A stretch of 64,000 nucleotides of DNA, taken from assembly GCF_009720365.1 (NCBI RefSeq), contig NZ_ML769312.1, positions 248,001-312,000 of the forward strand, given 5' to 3'. The notes below the pieces were generated by a model. It made no database searches. It was not told the DNA's origin and saw only the letters and a list, made by a program, of their open reading frames with translations. Both the position numbers and the translations under genes were made by a program. This document shows positions 27,331 to 35,480 of this stretch, piece by piece. Within the stretch, counting starts at the first letter, position 1, and each line of letters begins with the position of its first letter. The stretch comes from Catellatospora paridis (GTDB lineage Bacteria; Actinomycetota; Actinomycetes; Mycobacteriales; Micromonosporaceae).

Positions 27331-28287
27331 TCACAGGCGTGAGATGACCAGATGCCCGGTGAGGTCGAAATAGGTGTAGTAGTGGTAGTCGCCGTCGGCG
27401 GGCTGCCCGACGCCTGCGCCGGCCTGCTCGCCCAGGTCGCTGGCGTTGAAGCAGGTCGGGATGCAGCCCTCGGAGTATCCGTAGAAGACGGAGCCGTTGT
27501 CGCCGCGGAACGTGACGTACAGGTCGGCGATCGCCGACGACAGGCCGGGCGCGGCGGTGCTGCCGACCGCGGCGTTGACCCGCGAACGGTGGCTCAGCAC
27601 CGCTGACCCGGTGAACGAACCGACCTGGATGCTGTGCGCGCCGTCGCCGGCCGCCCAGGCCAGCACCAGCCCCAGGTTGCTGCTGCCGCTGTCGTCGTAG
27701 ACGAGGGCCGGCCCGGCGACGCTGGTGTCGGGCAGCACCACGCGGTTGGTCAGGGTCATCGTTCCGCCGCCCGCGCATGCCGACGTGTTGAGGCGGCCGA
27801 CGTTGAGGTGGCCGGCCGGGTCGGTCCAGGCCAGGTGGCGTACGCCGGCGGGATCGGAGGCCAGGGCGGGCGCGTGCGCGGAGACGACCCCGGTGAAGGC
27901 GGTCCGGCAGGTCAGCGCCGGCCCGGTGGTGTACGCGGCGGTCAGCGTGTTGCCGTTGTCGCCCGCGGGCCAGGCCACGTAGACGCCGGCGCCGTCGGTG
28001 TCGAGCGCGGCGCCCTCGCCCTGGGGCACCCGCTCGGTGCCGGCCACCTTGGTGATGCGCAGGCCGGCGCTGGTGGAGTAACCGACTACCAGTTGCTTCG
28101 CGGCAGCGGTGCCGGAGGAACCCGCCCAGGCGATGTACATCCTGGAGCCGGCCAGCGCCAGCGCCGGGCGGCCACTGCCGGTGTTGCCCAGGGTGAGCGC
28201 CGACGCGGGCGTGCCGGCGGAGGCGGCGAGCAGGATGGCAGCGATCGTCGCGGCGCAGAGGCGCAGCGCGGGCCGTCGACGGTTCAT
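27331..28287 (-). CDS. Secreted protein of unknown function, propeller-like
   Basis: This is a 318-residue protein with a signal peptide (about 1-31, GTPASALTLG) and no transmembrane segment after it. Repeats such as GRPALALAGSRMYIAWAGSS, GVYVAWPAGDNGNTL, GVRHLAWTDPAGHLNVGRL and LGLVLAWAAGDGAHSIQVG point to a sialidase-like or kelch-like beta-propeller. No catalytic residues are recognised. Three or four Cys late in the protein (EGCIPTCFNAS) suggest a disulfide. ATG at 28287 has GGAG about 9 nt upstream. The 134 bp separating it from the next leftward gene contain no clear hairpin, so the two could be cotranscribed. Confidence 0.75.
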   Translation of the reverse strand: MNRRRPALRLCAATIAAILLAASAGTPASALTLGNTGSGRPALALAGSRMYIAWAGSSGTAAAKQLVVGYSTSAGLRITKVAGTERVPQGEGAALDTDGAGVYVAWPAGDNGNTLTAAYTTGPALTCRTAFTGVVSAHAPALASDPAGVRHLAWTDPAGHLNVGRLNTSACAGGGTMTLTNRVVLPDTSVAGPALVYDDSGSSNLGLVLAWAAGDGAHSIQVGSFTGSAVLSHRSRVNAAVGSTAAPGLSSAIADLYVTFRGDNGSVFYGYSEGCIPTCFNASDLGEQAGAGVGQPADGDYHYYTYFDLTGHLVISRL

Positions 28288-28533
28288 GGATTCACTCCAG
28301 GGGAGTAGGTGGACGTGCCCAGGCGTGCGACGAGATCGGGAGAGCGCTCTCCGGATGCGGCTCAAGTCTCCGGTGCCTGGCACGTCCCGTCAAGACGGGC
28401 ATCTATGCGGGGGCCGGGCGGCCGGGATGACCTGGTCGCCGCACTCCTAGATCATCGACTGGTCCGGCGGTCGGCATCCTGCCGCGGGCAGGCGCTCGCC
28501 CAGCAAGATGGCGTGGTCGCCGTTTTCGCCCGG

Positions 28534-28545
28534 TATATTTATATT
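28534..28545 (+). promoter_or_regulatory. AT-rich -10-like region before the GAF gene
   Basis: Two overlapping TATATT hexamers (28534-28539, 28540-28545) stand out in otherwise GC-rich DNA, 30-40 bp before the GAF start. No convincing -35 is seen. The 287-bp gap from 28288 to 28574 holds no gene. Confidence 0.35.
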
Positions 28546-28574
28546 TGCCAAGCCAAGAGTGGGAGGGACGGATA

Positions 28575-29108
28575 ATGCAGATTAATTCGGTCAGTCCCAT
28601 CGATTGGGCGATCGACATGCTGGATGAGGCGAAAACCGCCGAGGACGTCCAGACCGTTCTGCGCTGCAGCGCTCGTGCCGCGGTCCAGGCCCAGGGGGTG
28701 ACTGTGGTTCAGCTTGAGGACGGCCAGTGCCACTATCTGGACGAGGATGCGATGAGCCCGCTGTGGAAGGGCCAGCGGTTCCCGGCCGAGTCGTGCATCA
28801 GCGGGTGGGCGATGCTCAACGACCAGACCGTAACGATCCGGGACATCCGCACCGACAGCCGGATCCCGCAGGCCGCCTATCGTCCGACGTTCGTCCGGAG
28901 CCTGCTCATGGTGCCGATCCGGGTCGCCGGGTCGCCGGTCGGCGCGATCGGCGCCTACTGGGCAGACCTGCACCAGGCCAGCCATGAGGAGGTGGCCGTC
29001 CTCGAAAGGCTTGCCGCAGCGGCGGGCCGTGCGCTGACAAAGGTCTCGGCCCTCGCCGGTCGATCAGGGGCAGACCGCAGCCCGGCCGACGGCGCCCTGG
29101 CCGTCTGA
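28575..29108 (+). CDS. Stand-alone GAF-domain sensor protein
   Basis: This is a 177-residue cytoplasmic protein consisting almost wholly of a GAF domain (about residues 15-160): AEDVQTVLRCSARAAVQAQGVTVVQLEDG, ESCISGWAMLNDQTVTIRDIRTD, FVRSLLMVPIRVAGSPVGAIGAYW. It has no output domain, so it may bind a ligand and act on a partner. The GGDEF-EAL gene 30 bp downstream, itself with a GAF-like start, is the natural candidate. ATG at 28575 follows GGGAGG by 8 nt, preferred over an upstream in-frame start at 28545. The ligand is unknown: a chromophore Cys exists near ESCIS but its position is not diagnostic. Confidence 0.9.
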   Translation: MQINSVSPIDWAIDMLDEAKTAEDVQTVLRCSARAAVQAQGVTVVQLEDGQCHYLDEDAMSPLWKGQRFPAESCISGWAMLNDQTVTIRDIRTDSRIPQAAYRPTFVRSLLMVPIRVAGSPVGAIGAYWADLHQASHEEVAVLERLAAAAGRALTKVSALAGRSGADRSPADGALAV

Positions 29109-29138
29109 GACGCGACCGGACAGCCTGCGGCGGCGAGG

Positions 29139-31232
29139 ATGACCGCCGACATGCGTGACGTGGACCCACCGCCGCCCGAACGGGCTGAGGTCGACGCGAC
29201 GCTGCGCGATGCCGCAGCCGAACTCGCGGTGGCCGCGGGCGCCGAGGACGTCATGGCGGCCCTGGACCGCGCCGTCACCCGGCTCACCGCACCCGGCTCG
29301 TCGCACGAACTGCGCATCCGCCTGCTGGAGGACTCCGCCGGCGGTCCGGGCGGGGACTTACCCGGCGTGCTCCTGCCGATCGAGGTGAGTACGCCCGGGG
29401 TGGGGAGGGTGGGCATACTCCTGGTGGACCGGGACACCGCGGCCATTGCCCACCTGCGGCCGGTGCTCGAGGTCATGTCGGCGCAGGCCGCGCTCGCGAT
29501 GGAGCGGATTCGGCTGGCCGCCGAGGTGAGCCGCTATCGCAGCTTCCGCGAGATCGAAGCACTGATGGAGCAGACCCACGACGTGGTATTGATCGTCGAT
29601 GGGGACGACTGCATCCGGTATGCGAGCCCGTCGGCCCGCAACGTCTTCGGCACGTCCGCACTCCGTCACGTCAAACTGCTGGACTTCATCGACGCCGCGC
29701 AACGGCCGGCGGCCGAATTCCTCCTTCGTCATGTACGCGCCGGCGCCGCCGGTGCGGGGGAGAGCCGCGCGGACTGGACGGTCCGGGCGCTGGACGGCCG
29801 GGCACCGGTGGTCGAGGTCAGCTGCCGTGAGCTGCGGCCGGGGGACGCGGCCCGCGACGTGGCGCTGACCATGCACGACGTGACCGCGCAGCGGCGCTTG
29901 GAACACGATCTGACCGAGCGCATGTTCCACGATTCGCTGACCGGCCTGCCCAACCGTGTGCTGTTCGCCGAGCGCACCGAACACGCCGTCGCCGCGAACA
30001 CCGGGCTCACCGCCGTCCTTCTCGTCGATCTCGACGACTTCGGGTCCGTCAACGACAGTTTCGGCCACGCCGTCGGCGACGAGGTCCTCCACCAGGTGAG
30101 CCGGCGGCTCCGCGACGTCGTCGGCGACCGCGAGGTCGCCGCCAGGTTCGGCGGCGACGAATTCGCCGCACTCATCCAGGACGCCATCACCGCCGCCGAC
30201 GTCGAGCGCACCGTGGTGCGTCTGTGCGGCTCGCTTGCCGCACCCGTGCACACCAGTGGCGGGACGGTGGTCGTCTACGGCGCGAGCATCGGGGTCGCCA
30301 CCACCGCGCACGCCGGCAGCGCGCACGAACTGCTCCGCAACGCCAACCTGGCGCTGCGGGCGGCGAAGTCCGCCGGCGCCGGTCAGTGGCACCGGTATGA
30401 GCCGTCGATGACCGACCAGGCTCGGCACTCGGAGCTGCGTGCGGACCTGGGCCGGGCGGCCGAGGAGGGTGCCCTGTTCCTGGAGTACCAGCCGATCGTG
30501 GCCCTCGGCACCGGCCGCACCGTCGGGTTCGAGGCCCTGCTGCGCTGGCAGCACCCGACCTACGGCCGGCTCCCGCCGGCCGAATTCATCGAGCTCGCCG
30601 AGGAGTCGGGGCTGATCGTGCCGATCGGCGAGTGGGTGCTCGCGACGGCGATGCGGACGGCCTGCCGCTGGCCCGCCGCGGCGCAGGTCCGTGCCCCGTA
30701 TGTGAGCGTCAACGTATCGGCGCAGCAGCTGCGATCGGACGACTTCGCCGAGACCGTCACGCGCCTGCTCGCCGAGACGGGCCTGCCGGCGCATCGGCTC
30801 GTCCTCGAGATAACCGAGAGCATGCTCCTGCGCGACGACGACAAGGTGTGGCTCGCGCTCGAACTGCTGCGGGGCAGGGGCGCCAGGGTCGCCATCGACG
30901 ACTTCGGCACCGGTTACTCCGCCCTGGGCTACCTGCGGCAGATACCGCTCGACATCGTCAAGCTGGACCGACTGTTCGTCCGGGGACTGACCACCTCCCG
31001 AAGGCAGCGTGATCTGGTGGAGGGGATCGTCACGCTGACCCGCGCGTTGAGCCTCGACATCGTGGCGGAGGGCATCGAGACCGAGCACCAGCGGCGGGCG
31101 TCCGCCGCCACGGGCTGCACCTACGGCCAGGGCTACCTCTTCGCCACCCCCATGCCCGAAGCGGACACGCTCACGTGGCTCGCCGGCGGGCAGGCCCGGC
31201 CGGATCGAGCCGGTGCCGCGCACCAGCCTTAG
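29139..31232 (+). CDS. GAF-PAS-GGDEF-EAL c-di-GMP signalling protein
   Basis: This is a 697-residue cytoplasmic protein with a GAF-like region (about 20-125), a PAS domain (about 136-255), GGDEF (about 260-420) and EAL (about 430-680). The active motif is intact (RFGGDEF, 338-342) with NDSFGH before it, but no RxxD inhibitory site is seen upstream. The EAL domain keeps EAL (465-467), EITES, DDFGTGYSAL, KLDRLFV and AEGIET, so phosphodiesterase activity is expected. It may therefore make, break or switch between both. It follows the GAF gene by 30 bp, suggesting cotranscription. The ATG at 29139 is assumed; another Met lies four codons in. Confidence 0.94.
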   Translation: MTADMRDVDPPPPERAEVDATLRDAAAELAVAAGAEDVMAALDRAVTRLTAPGSSHELRIRLLEDSAGGPGGDLPGVLLPIEVSTPGVGRVGILLVDRDTAAIAHLRPVLEVMSAQAALAMERIRLAAEVSRYRSFREIEALMEQTHDVVLIVDGDDCIRYASPSARNVFGTSALRHVKLLDFIDAAQRPAAEFLLRHVRAGAAGAGESRADWTVRALDGRAPVVEVSCRELRPGDAARDVALTMHDVTAQRRLEHDLTERMFHDSLTGLPNRVLFAERTEHAVAANTGLTAVLLVDLDDFGSVNDSFGHAVGDEVLHQVSRRLRDVVGDREVAARFGGDEFAALIQDAITAADVERTVVRLCGSLAAPVHTSGGTVVVYGASIGVATTAHAGSAHELLRNANLALRAAKSAGAGQWHRYEPSMTDQARHSELRADLGRAAEEGALFLEYQPIVALGTGRTVGFEALLRWQHPTYGRLPPAEFIELAEESGLIVPIGEWVLATAMRTACRWPAAAQVRAPYVSVNVSAQQLRSDDFAETVTRLLAETGLPAHRLVLEITESMLLRDDDKVWLALELLRGRGARVAIDDFGTGYSALGYLRQIPLDIVKLDRLFVRGLTTSRRQRDLVEGIVTLTRALSLDIVAEGIETEHQRRASAATGCTYGQGYLFATPMPEADTLTWLAGGQARPDRAGAAHQP

Positions 31233-31325
31233 CGGCGTCCTATTATCGACGTTTAGTAACATTTGCCCAGAGAAGTTACCTAGGGCATCCTGGGGACGAA
31301 GGCTGCGTGTTCGGAGGCGGTCGGC

Positions 31326-33257
31326 ATGTCCACAGACGCAAGCTCCGGCACAGCCGCCGGCGGGAACGCACTCCCGCGCACGCCCGCCCACACGCGGCTG
31401 TGGATGGCATACGCAGCCGTGTCGCTGGCCTTCATCGCGGCTTATCTGGCCACAGCCAGCAACGGCTTGGCCCAGGCGATCATATTCACCGGCTCGAACC
31501 TGGCCGCGGTCGTGGCGATCCTGGTCGGTATCCGGATGAACCGGCCCACCTGCCCGAGCGCGTGGTATCTGCTCGCCGCCGGGCAGGCGGCGTACCTGGT
31601 GGGCAACGTGCTCTGGTACGTCACCGCGGCGGCGCAAGGCAGACCGACCATGTTCCCATCGCCGGCCGTGGAGGTCTTCCTGGCTTCCTATCTGCTCAAC
31701 GCGCTCGCCCTGCTGCGGCTCGTCCGAGCCAGGCGTGCCGGCAGGGACTGGTCGGCATTGCTCGACGCCCTCATCGTCACCGTCGCCATCACCAGCGCCT
31801 ATTTCGTACTCATCGTCGCGCCCCTGCTCACCACGACGCGGCTGTCCCCGTATGCCCAGTTTCTCGCGGGGGTTTATCCGTTCCTGGACATGATCTTCTT
31901 CCTGCTGGCGACCAGGTTGTTCTTCGGCGCCGGGAACTCATGGCGCGCGCTTGCGCCGCTCGCCGCGTGGGCCGCCGCGCTGTTCCTGGCCGACGTCGTC
32001 TACGGCCTTCAGCAGGTCCAGGGCATCGGACGGGACGGCGACCTGCCGTTCTTCGGCTACCTGGCGTCATTCCTCTTCGTGGGCGTGGCCGCGCTCCATC
32101 CGGCGATGCGGGACGTCGCCACGTGTCGCGAGCAGCCCGAGGTTGCGGGCCGCGTACGGCTGATCGCGCTCGGCCTCTGCGGTCTGGCGGTGCCGGCGCT
32201 GGTGGTGGACTCGGTGCGCGACGGGCGGCGCATCGAGCCGATCGTGCTCTCGGTCGCCTCGGCGATCATGTTCCTCCTCGTCATGCTGCGGGTGGGCGAC
32301 CTGCTGACGAAGATCCTCGCCGCGGGCCGTCGCGAACACGAGCGGCTCCAGCAGTTCCTCGAGGCGATACCCGTCGGGGTCGACGTCCGCGACGCGGGCA
32401 CCGGCCACCCCGTATATGTCAACCAGGTGGCCGGACGCATCCTCGGCTACGACCCGGGGCGGGTCGACGTGCCGGGGGAACTGCCCCACCTCTACCACGG
32501 CGGCACCGACCAGCCCTTCCCTGCCGAGCGGCTGCCGGGGACGCTGGCACGGCAGGGCCACGTCGTGACCGCGGACGACATCGAGGTCGAGCGGGATGCG
32601 CAGCGTCGGCAGCTGCAGGTGGTGGCGACGCCGATTCGCGACGGCGACCAGGTCCGCTACGTGCTGACCGCCTTCGCCGACATCACCTCGGAGCGCGAGA
32701 TGGCCGAGGAACTCCGCCAGCTCTCGGTGATCGACGAGCTGACCGGAGTCAACAACCGGCGGGGATTCCTGCTCGCCGCGCGCAACGAGCTGGCGCTGGC
32801 AGAGCGGGCGAGTCGCCCTGGCGTGCTGCTCTTCATCGATCTCGACGGACTCAAGAAGATCAACGACAGCTACGGCCACGGCGCCGGCGACCACGCCCTG
32901 GAGAGCACCTCCCGGCTGCTGCGGGCCAACATCCGCCGCCGCGACGTGCTGGGCCGCATCGGCGGTGACGAGTTCTGCGTGCTGCTGACCGAGGCGAGCA
33001 GGCTCTCCGACGTCGACCTGTGGGCAGGCCGGCTGCGGGAGCACGTCGCCCGGCACAACGACACGAGCCGCCAGCCGTACCGGCTCGCCCTCACCGTGGG
33101 GGCGACGATCTTCGACCACGACACCCCGCACACGGTCGAGGAGCTGATCGCTCGCGCCGACGCGGCCATGTACCAGGCCCGGGAGCAGGATGACGGCCAG
33201 GCCCCCGAGGGGTCCGTCCGGATGCTGGGGCCGACCCCGGGCACCAGATCTCCGTGA
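31326..33257 (+). CDS. Membrane PAS-GGDEF diguanylate cyclase
   Basis: This is a 643-residue protein. Residues about 25-340 hold eight to nine transmembrane helices, forming a membrane sensor of unknown signal. A PAS domain (about 340-455) and GGDEF domain (about 465-625) follow. The active site is intact (GRIGGDEFCVLL), and RRRD placed just before it fits the RxxD product-inhibition site, so it is probably a functional, feedback-inhibited diguanylate cyclase. ATG at 31326 has GGAGG 7 nt upstream. It lies 93 bp after the GGDEF-EAL gene; a GTAAC/GTTAC inverted repeat in that gap could mark a separate promoter. An SDR gene starts 14 bp after its stop. Confidence 0.94.
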   Translation: MSTDASSGTAAGGNALPRTPAHTRLWMAYAAVSLAFIAAYLATASNGLAQAIIFTGSNLAAVVAILVGIRMNRPTCPSAWYLLAAGQAAYLVGNVLWYVTAAAQGRPTMFPSPAVEVFLASYLLNALALLRLVRARRAGRDWSALLDALIVTVAITSAYFVLIVAPLLTTTRLSPYAQFLAGVYPFLDMIFFLLATRLFFGAGNSWRALAPLAAWAAALFLADVVYGLQQVQGIGRDGDLPFFGYLASFLFVGVAALHPAMRDVATCREQPEVAGRVRLIALGLCGLAVPALVVDSVRDGRRIEPIVLSVASAIMFLLVMLRVGDLLTKILAAGRREHERLQQFLEAIPVGVDVRDAGTGHPVYVNQVAGRILGYDPGRVDVPGELPHLYHGGTDQPFPAERLPGTLARQGHVVTADDIEVERDAQRRQLQVVATPIRDGDQVRYVLTAFADITSEREMAEELRQLSVIDELTGVNNRRGFLLAARNELALAERASRPGVLLFIDLDGLKKINDSYGHGAGDHALESTSRLLRANIRRRDVLGRIGGDEFCVLLTEASRLSDVDLWAGRLREHVARHNDTSRQPYRLALTVGATIFDHDTPHTVEELIARADAAMYQAREQDDGQAPEGSVRMLGPTPGTRSP

Positions 33258-33271
33258 AGGAAGAGGCATCC

Positions 33272-33979
33272 ATGAGTGCGCACAAGGTCGCCGTCATCAC
33301 CGGCGCGTCCCAGGGCATCGGCGCGGCTCTCGTGCCCGCGTACCGCAAGCTCGGCTACGCGGTCGTCGCGAACTCCCGCTCCATCGCGCCGTCGGAAGAC
33401 CCCGCGATCCTGACCGTCGCGGGCGACATCGCCGACCCGGCGGTCGGCGCCCGCGTGATCGAGCAGGGCCTGGCGGCGTTCGGCCGCATCGACACACTGG
33501 TCAACAACGCCGGCGTCTTCGTGGCCAAGCCGTTCACCGAGTACACCGCCGAGGACTACGAGTTCGTCACGGGGGTGAACCTGCGCGGGTTCTTCGACGT
33601 GACGCAGCGGGCCGTCGCAGCCATGCTCACCCAGGGCGGCGGGCACGTCGTCAACCTCTCGACCAGCCTGGTCGACCACGCCAGCTCCCAGGTGCCGTCT
33701 GCGCTGGCGTCGCTTACCAAGGGCGGCCTCAACGCCGTCACCAAGTCCCTGGCGATCGAGTACGCCGCCCGCGGCATCAGGGTCAACGCCGTCGCACTCG
33801 GCGTCATCCGTACGCCGATGCATCCCGCCGAGACCTACGAGGCTCTCGCCGGTATGCACCCGATGGGCCGCCTGGGCGAGATCAGCGACGTCGTGGAGGC
33901 CATCGTCTACCTGGAGAACGCCCCGTTCGTCACCGGTGAGATCCTGCACGTCGACGGCGGTCAGAGCGCCGGCCACTGA
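33272..33979 (+). CDS. SDR-family protein missing the catalytic Tyr
   Basis: This is a 235-residue Rossmann-fold protein of the short-chain dehydrogenase family. Cofactor motif TGASQGIG and NNAG (VNNAGVF) are intact, favouring NAD(P) binding. In the active site the Ser is present (VVNLSTS), but YxxxK reads ASLTK (VPSALASLTKGG): Lys is kept and Tyr is Ala. I recall SDR relatives with a similar PSALASLTKGG stretch, so this may be a real subfamily rather than a sequencing error. ATG at 33272 (GGAAG upstream) is favoured over GTG at 33254, which overlaps the previous gene. It is probably cotranscribed with the cyclase gene and the NTF2-like gene 58 bp downstream. Confidence 0.9.
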   Translation: MSAHKVAVITGASQGIGAALVPAYRKLGYAVVANSRSIAPSEDPAILTVAGDIADPAVGARVIEQGLAAFGRIDTLVNNAGVFVAKPFTEYTAEDYEFVTGVNLRGFFDVTQRAVAAMLTQGGGHVVNLSTSLVDHASSQVPSALASLTKGGLNAVTKSLAIEYAARGIRVNAVALGVIRTPMHPAETYEALAGMHPMGRLGEISDVVEAIVYLENAPFVTGEILHVDGGQSAGH

Positions 33980-34037
33980 CCATGACGTGTCGACCGGGCC
34001 GCGGCCGTTCACGACCAGCCAGGAGGGGAGACCGTTC

Positions 34038-34403
34038 ATGACCGGCACCGAAGACGAGATTCTCCGAACCGTCCTCGACCAGTGGAAGTCGGCCGTCGAC
34101 GCGCACGACCCGAGGCGCGTCGCGTCGTGCTTCACCGATGACGCAATCTTCCAGGGCCTGCACCCGTACAGCATCGGCCCGCAGGGCGTGGCCGCCTACT
34201 ACGACTCGCAACCGATCGGCCTGACCGCCGACTACGACATCCTGCAGACCCGGCGTCTGGCCGAAGACGTGATCCTCGGCTACCTCGGCGTCGATTTCGG
34301 CTTCACCGACCGTCCGACGCTGGCGGTGAATCTCGGCGTGATCCTGCGCCGGGTCGGCGATTCCTGGCTCATCGGCCACTATCAGGTCTCCCGGCTCGGC
34401 TGA
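34038..34403 (+). CDS. NTF2-like (SgcJ/EcaC-type) small protein
   Basis: This is a 121-residue cone-shaped alpha+beta-barrel protein: EDEILRTVLDQWKSAVDAHDPRRVASCFTDDAIFQG at the start and LGVILRRVGDSWLIGHYQVSRLG at the end are classic for the SnoaL/DUF4440/SgcJ group. Members include isomerases, hydrolases and binding proteins, so no reaction is assigned. ATG at 34038 was chosen for the strong AGGAGGGGAG upstream. The SDR gene 58 bp before it is on the same strand; the two may act on one small molecule. Confidence 0.88.
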   Translation: MTGTEDEILRTVLDQWKSAVDAHDPRRVASCFTDDAIFQGLHPYSIGPQGVAAYYDSQPIGLTADYDILQTRRLAEDVILGYLGVDFGFTDRPTLAVNLGVILRRVGDSWLIGHYQVSRLG

Positions 34404-34435
34404 CCGGACCCGGCCCCAGGTCACCACGGTCGGAG

Positions 34436-34898
34436 ATGTCCTGGAAGGGCGTGTTTCACGCCGGCATCGCCCCGCTTCCGGGCTCGCGCCGAGTACCCGG
34501 CCTCAGGCGCGAGGAAGTGGCACAGCTGGCCGGGGTCAGCGTCGACTACTACGTCCGGCTGGAGCGCGGGCGCAGCGCGAACGTCTCCGCCTCCGTGCTG
34601 GCGGCGGTGGCTCGGGCCCTGCAACTCGACGACACCGAGCGCCGCCACCTCTTCGCGCTCGCCGGACCCGAACGGCCGCGGCCACGTGCGGCGGTGGAGC
34701 AGCAGGCGCGACCCGGGCTGCAGCGAGTCCTGGAGAGCATCACCGAGATACCGGCCGAGCTGCTGGGGCATCGCCTGGACGTGCCGGCGATCAATCACCT
34801 GGGACATGTGCTTTTCGCGGACTTCGACACCCTGCACCGGATCACCGTCCGAAGACGCGCTGCGCCTGCTCGCCAGCTGGACCGCCGACAACGCATGA
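34436..34898 (+). pseudogene. Remnant of an XRE/MmyB-like transcriptional regulator with internal deletion and frameshift
   Basis: The first part reads SRRVPGLRREEVAQLAGVS and VDYYVRLERGRSANVS, the helix-turn-helix of a common actinobacterial regulator family of about 270-290 residues. It then runs to LGHRLDVPAINHLGHVLFADFDTL, the start of the MmyB-like ligand domain. Directly afterwards, in the +1 frame, comes GSPSEDALRLLASWTADNA and a stop at 34898, which is the family's usual C-terminus. About 110-130 codons are therefore missing at a junction near 34830-34850, and the frame is broken. The first helix is also absent. The unbroken frame reads on to 34987, overlapping the convergent VOC gene. 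It is almost certainly non-functional as an intact regulator. Confidence 0.82.
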
Positions 34899-34902
34899 CC
34901 GC

Positions 34903-35364
34903 TCACCGGCCGGGAGCGCGGTTCACGATCTCCTGCACCAGCCAGGTGTTGCCGTCAGGATCCTCGAAGGTCAGGAAGCTGGAGTAGTCGGCACGGGCCG
35001 GCTCCGGGCCGGGCTCCTCGCCCTGAGCGCCGAGATGGAACGGCTCGCTCACGTTCACCCCGCGGCCGACGAGATCTGCCCGGGTGGCCTCGATGTCGTT
35101 GGTGACCAGGTGCATCCAGCGATAGGAGCCGGGGGTCGCCTCGGTGATTCCCTCGCCGATGTGGATCGAGCACGCGGAACCCGGCGGCGTCAGCTGCACG
35201 ATGCGGTACCTGGCGGCTCCGGGATTGCGGTGGCCGATGGCCTCGCCGTAACTGGCCGCCGCATGGTCGATGTCCATCCGCCAGCCCAGCGTGTCGGCGT
35301 AGAACGCCTTGGCGCGGTCGACGTCGGAGACGGGAATGACGACGGCTTCGAACTTCAGATCCAT
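34903..35364 (-). CDS. VOC-family protein
   Basis: This is a 153-residue single glyoxalase-fold protein: FEAVVIPVSDVDRAKAFYADTLGW at the N-terminus, YRWMHLVTNDIEATRADLVGRGV in the middle, and FLTFEDPDGNTWLVQEI near the end. It resembles the many single-domain VOC proteins of actinobacteria; metal ligands are plausible, the substrate unknown. The ATG at 35364 gives the family N-terminus. It is separated from the leftward sugar-porter gene by about 116 bp and converges on the broken regulator with only 4 bp between them, consistent with the deletion having occurred next door. Confidence 0.9.
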   Translation of the reverse strand: MDLKFEAVVIPVSDVDRAKAFYADTLGWRMDIDHAAASYGEAIGHRNPGAARYRIVQLTPPGSACSIHIGEGITEATPGSYRWMHLVTNDIEATRADLVGRGVNVSEPFHLGAQGEEPGPEPARADYSSFLTFEDPDGNTWLVQEIVNRAPGR

Positions 35365-35480
35365 CTCGCAGAACCTTCCGGCACGAACGGGCAGTTACGT
35401 TTAGTAGTCGTGATGTTACTCGCGGAGTCGGTCGGGCGGAGTCGGGCAGCCGGACCCGGCGACGCCAGGCCATTGCGCGG

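Noticed and set aside
34831-34987. The in-frame extension of the XRE-type gene as a real C-terminus
   Set aside because: The extension is unlike the family and overlaps the convergent VOC gene, while the +1 frame carries the true family C-terminus.
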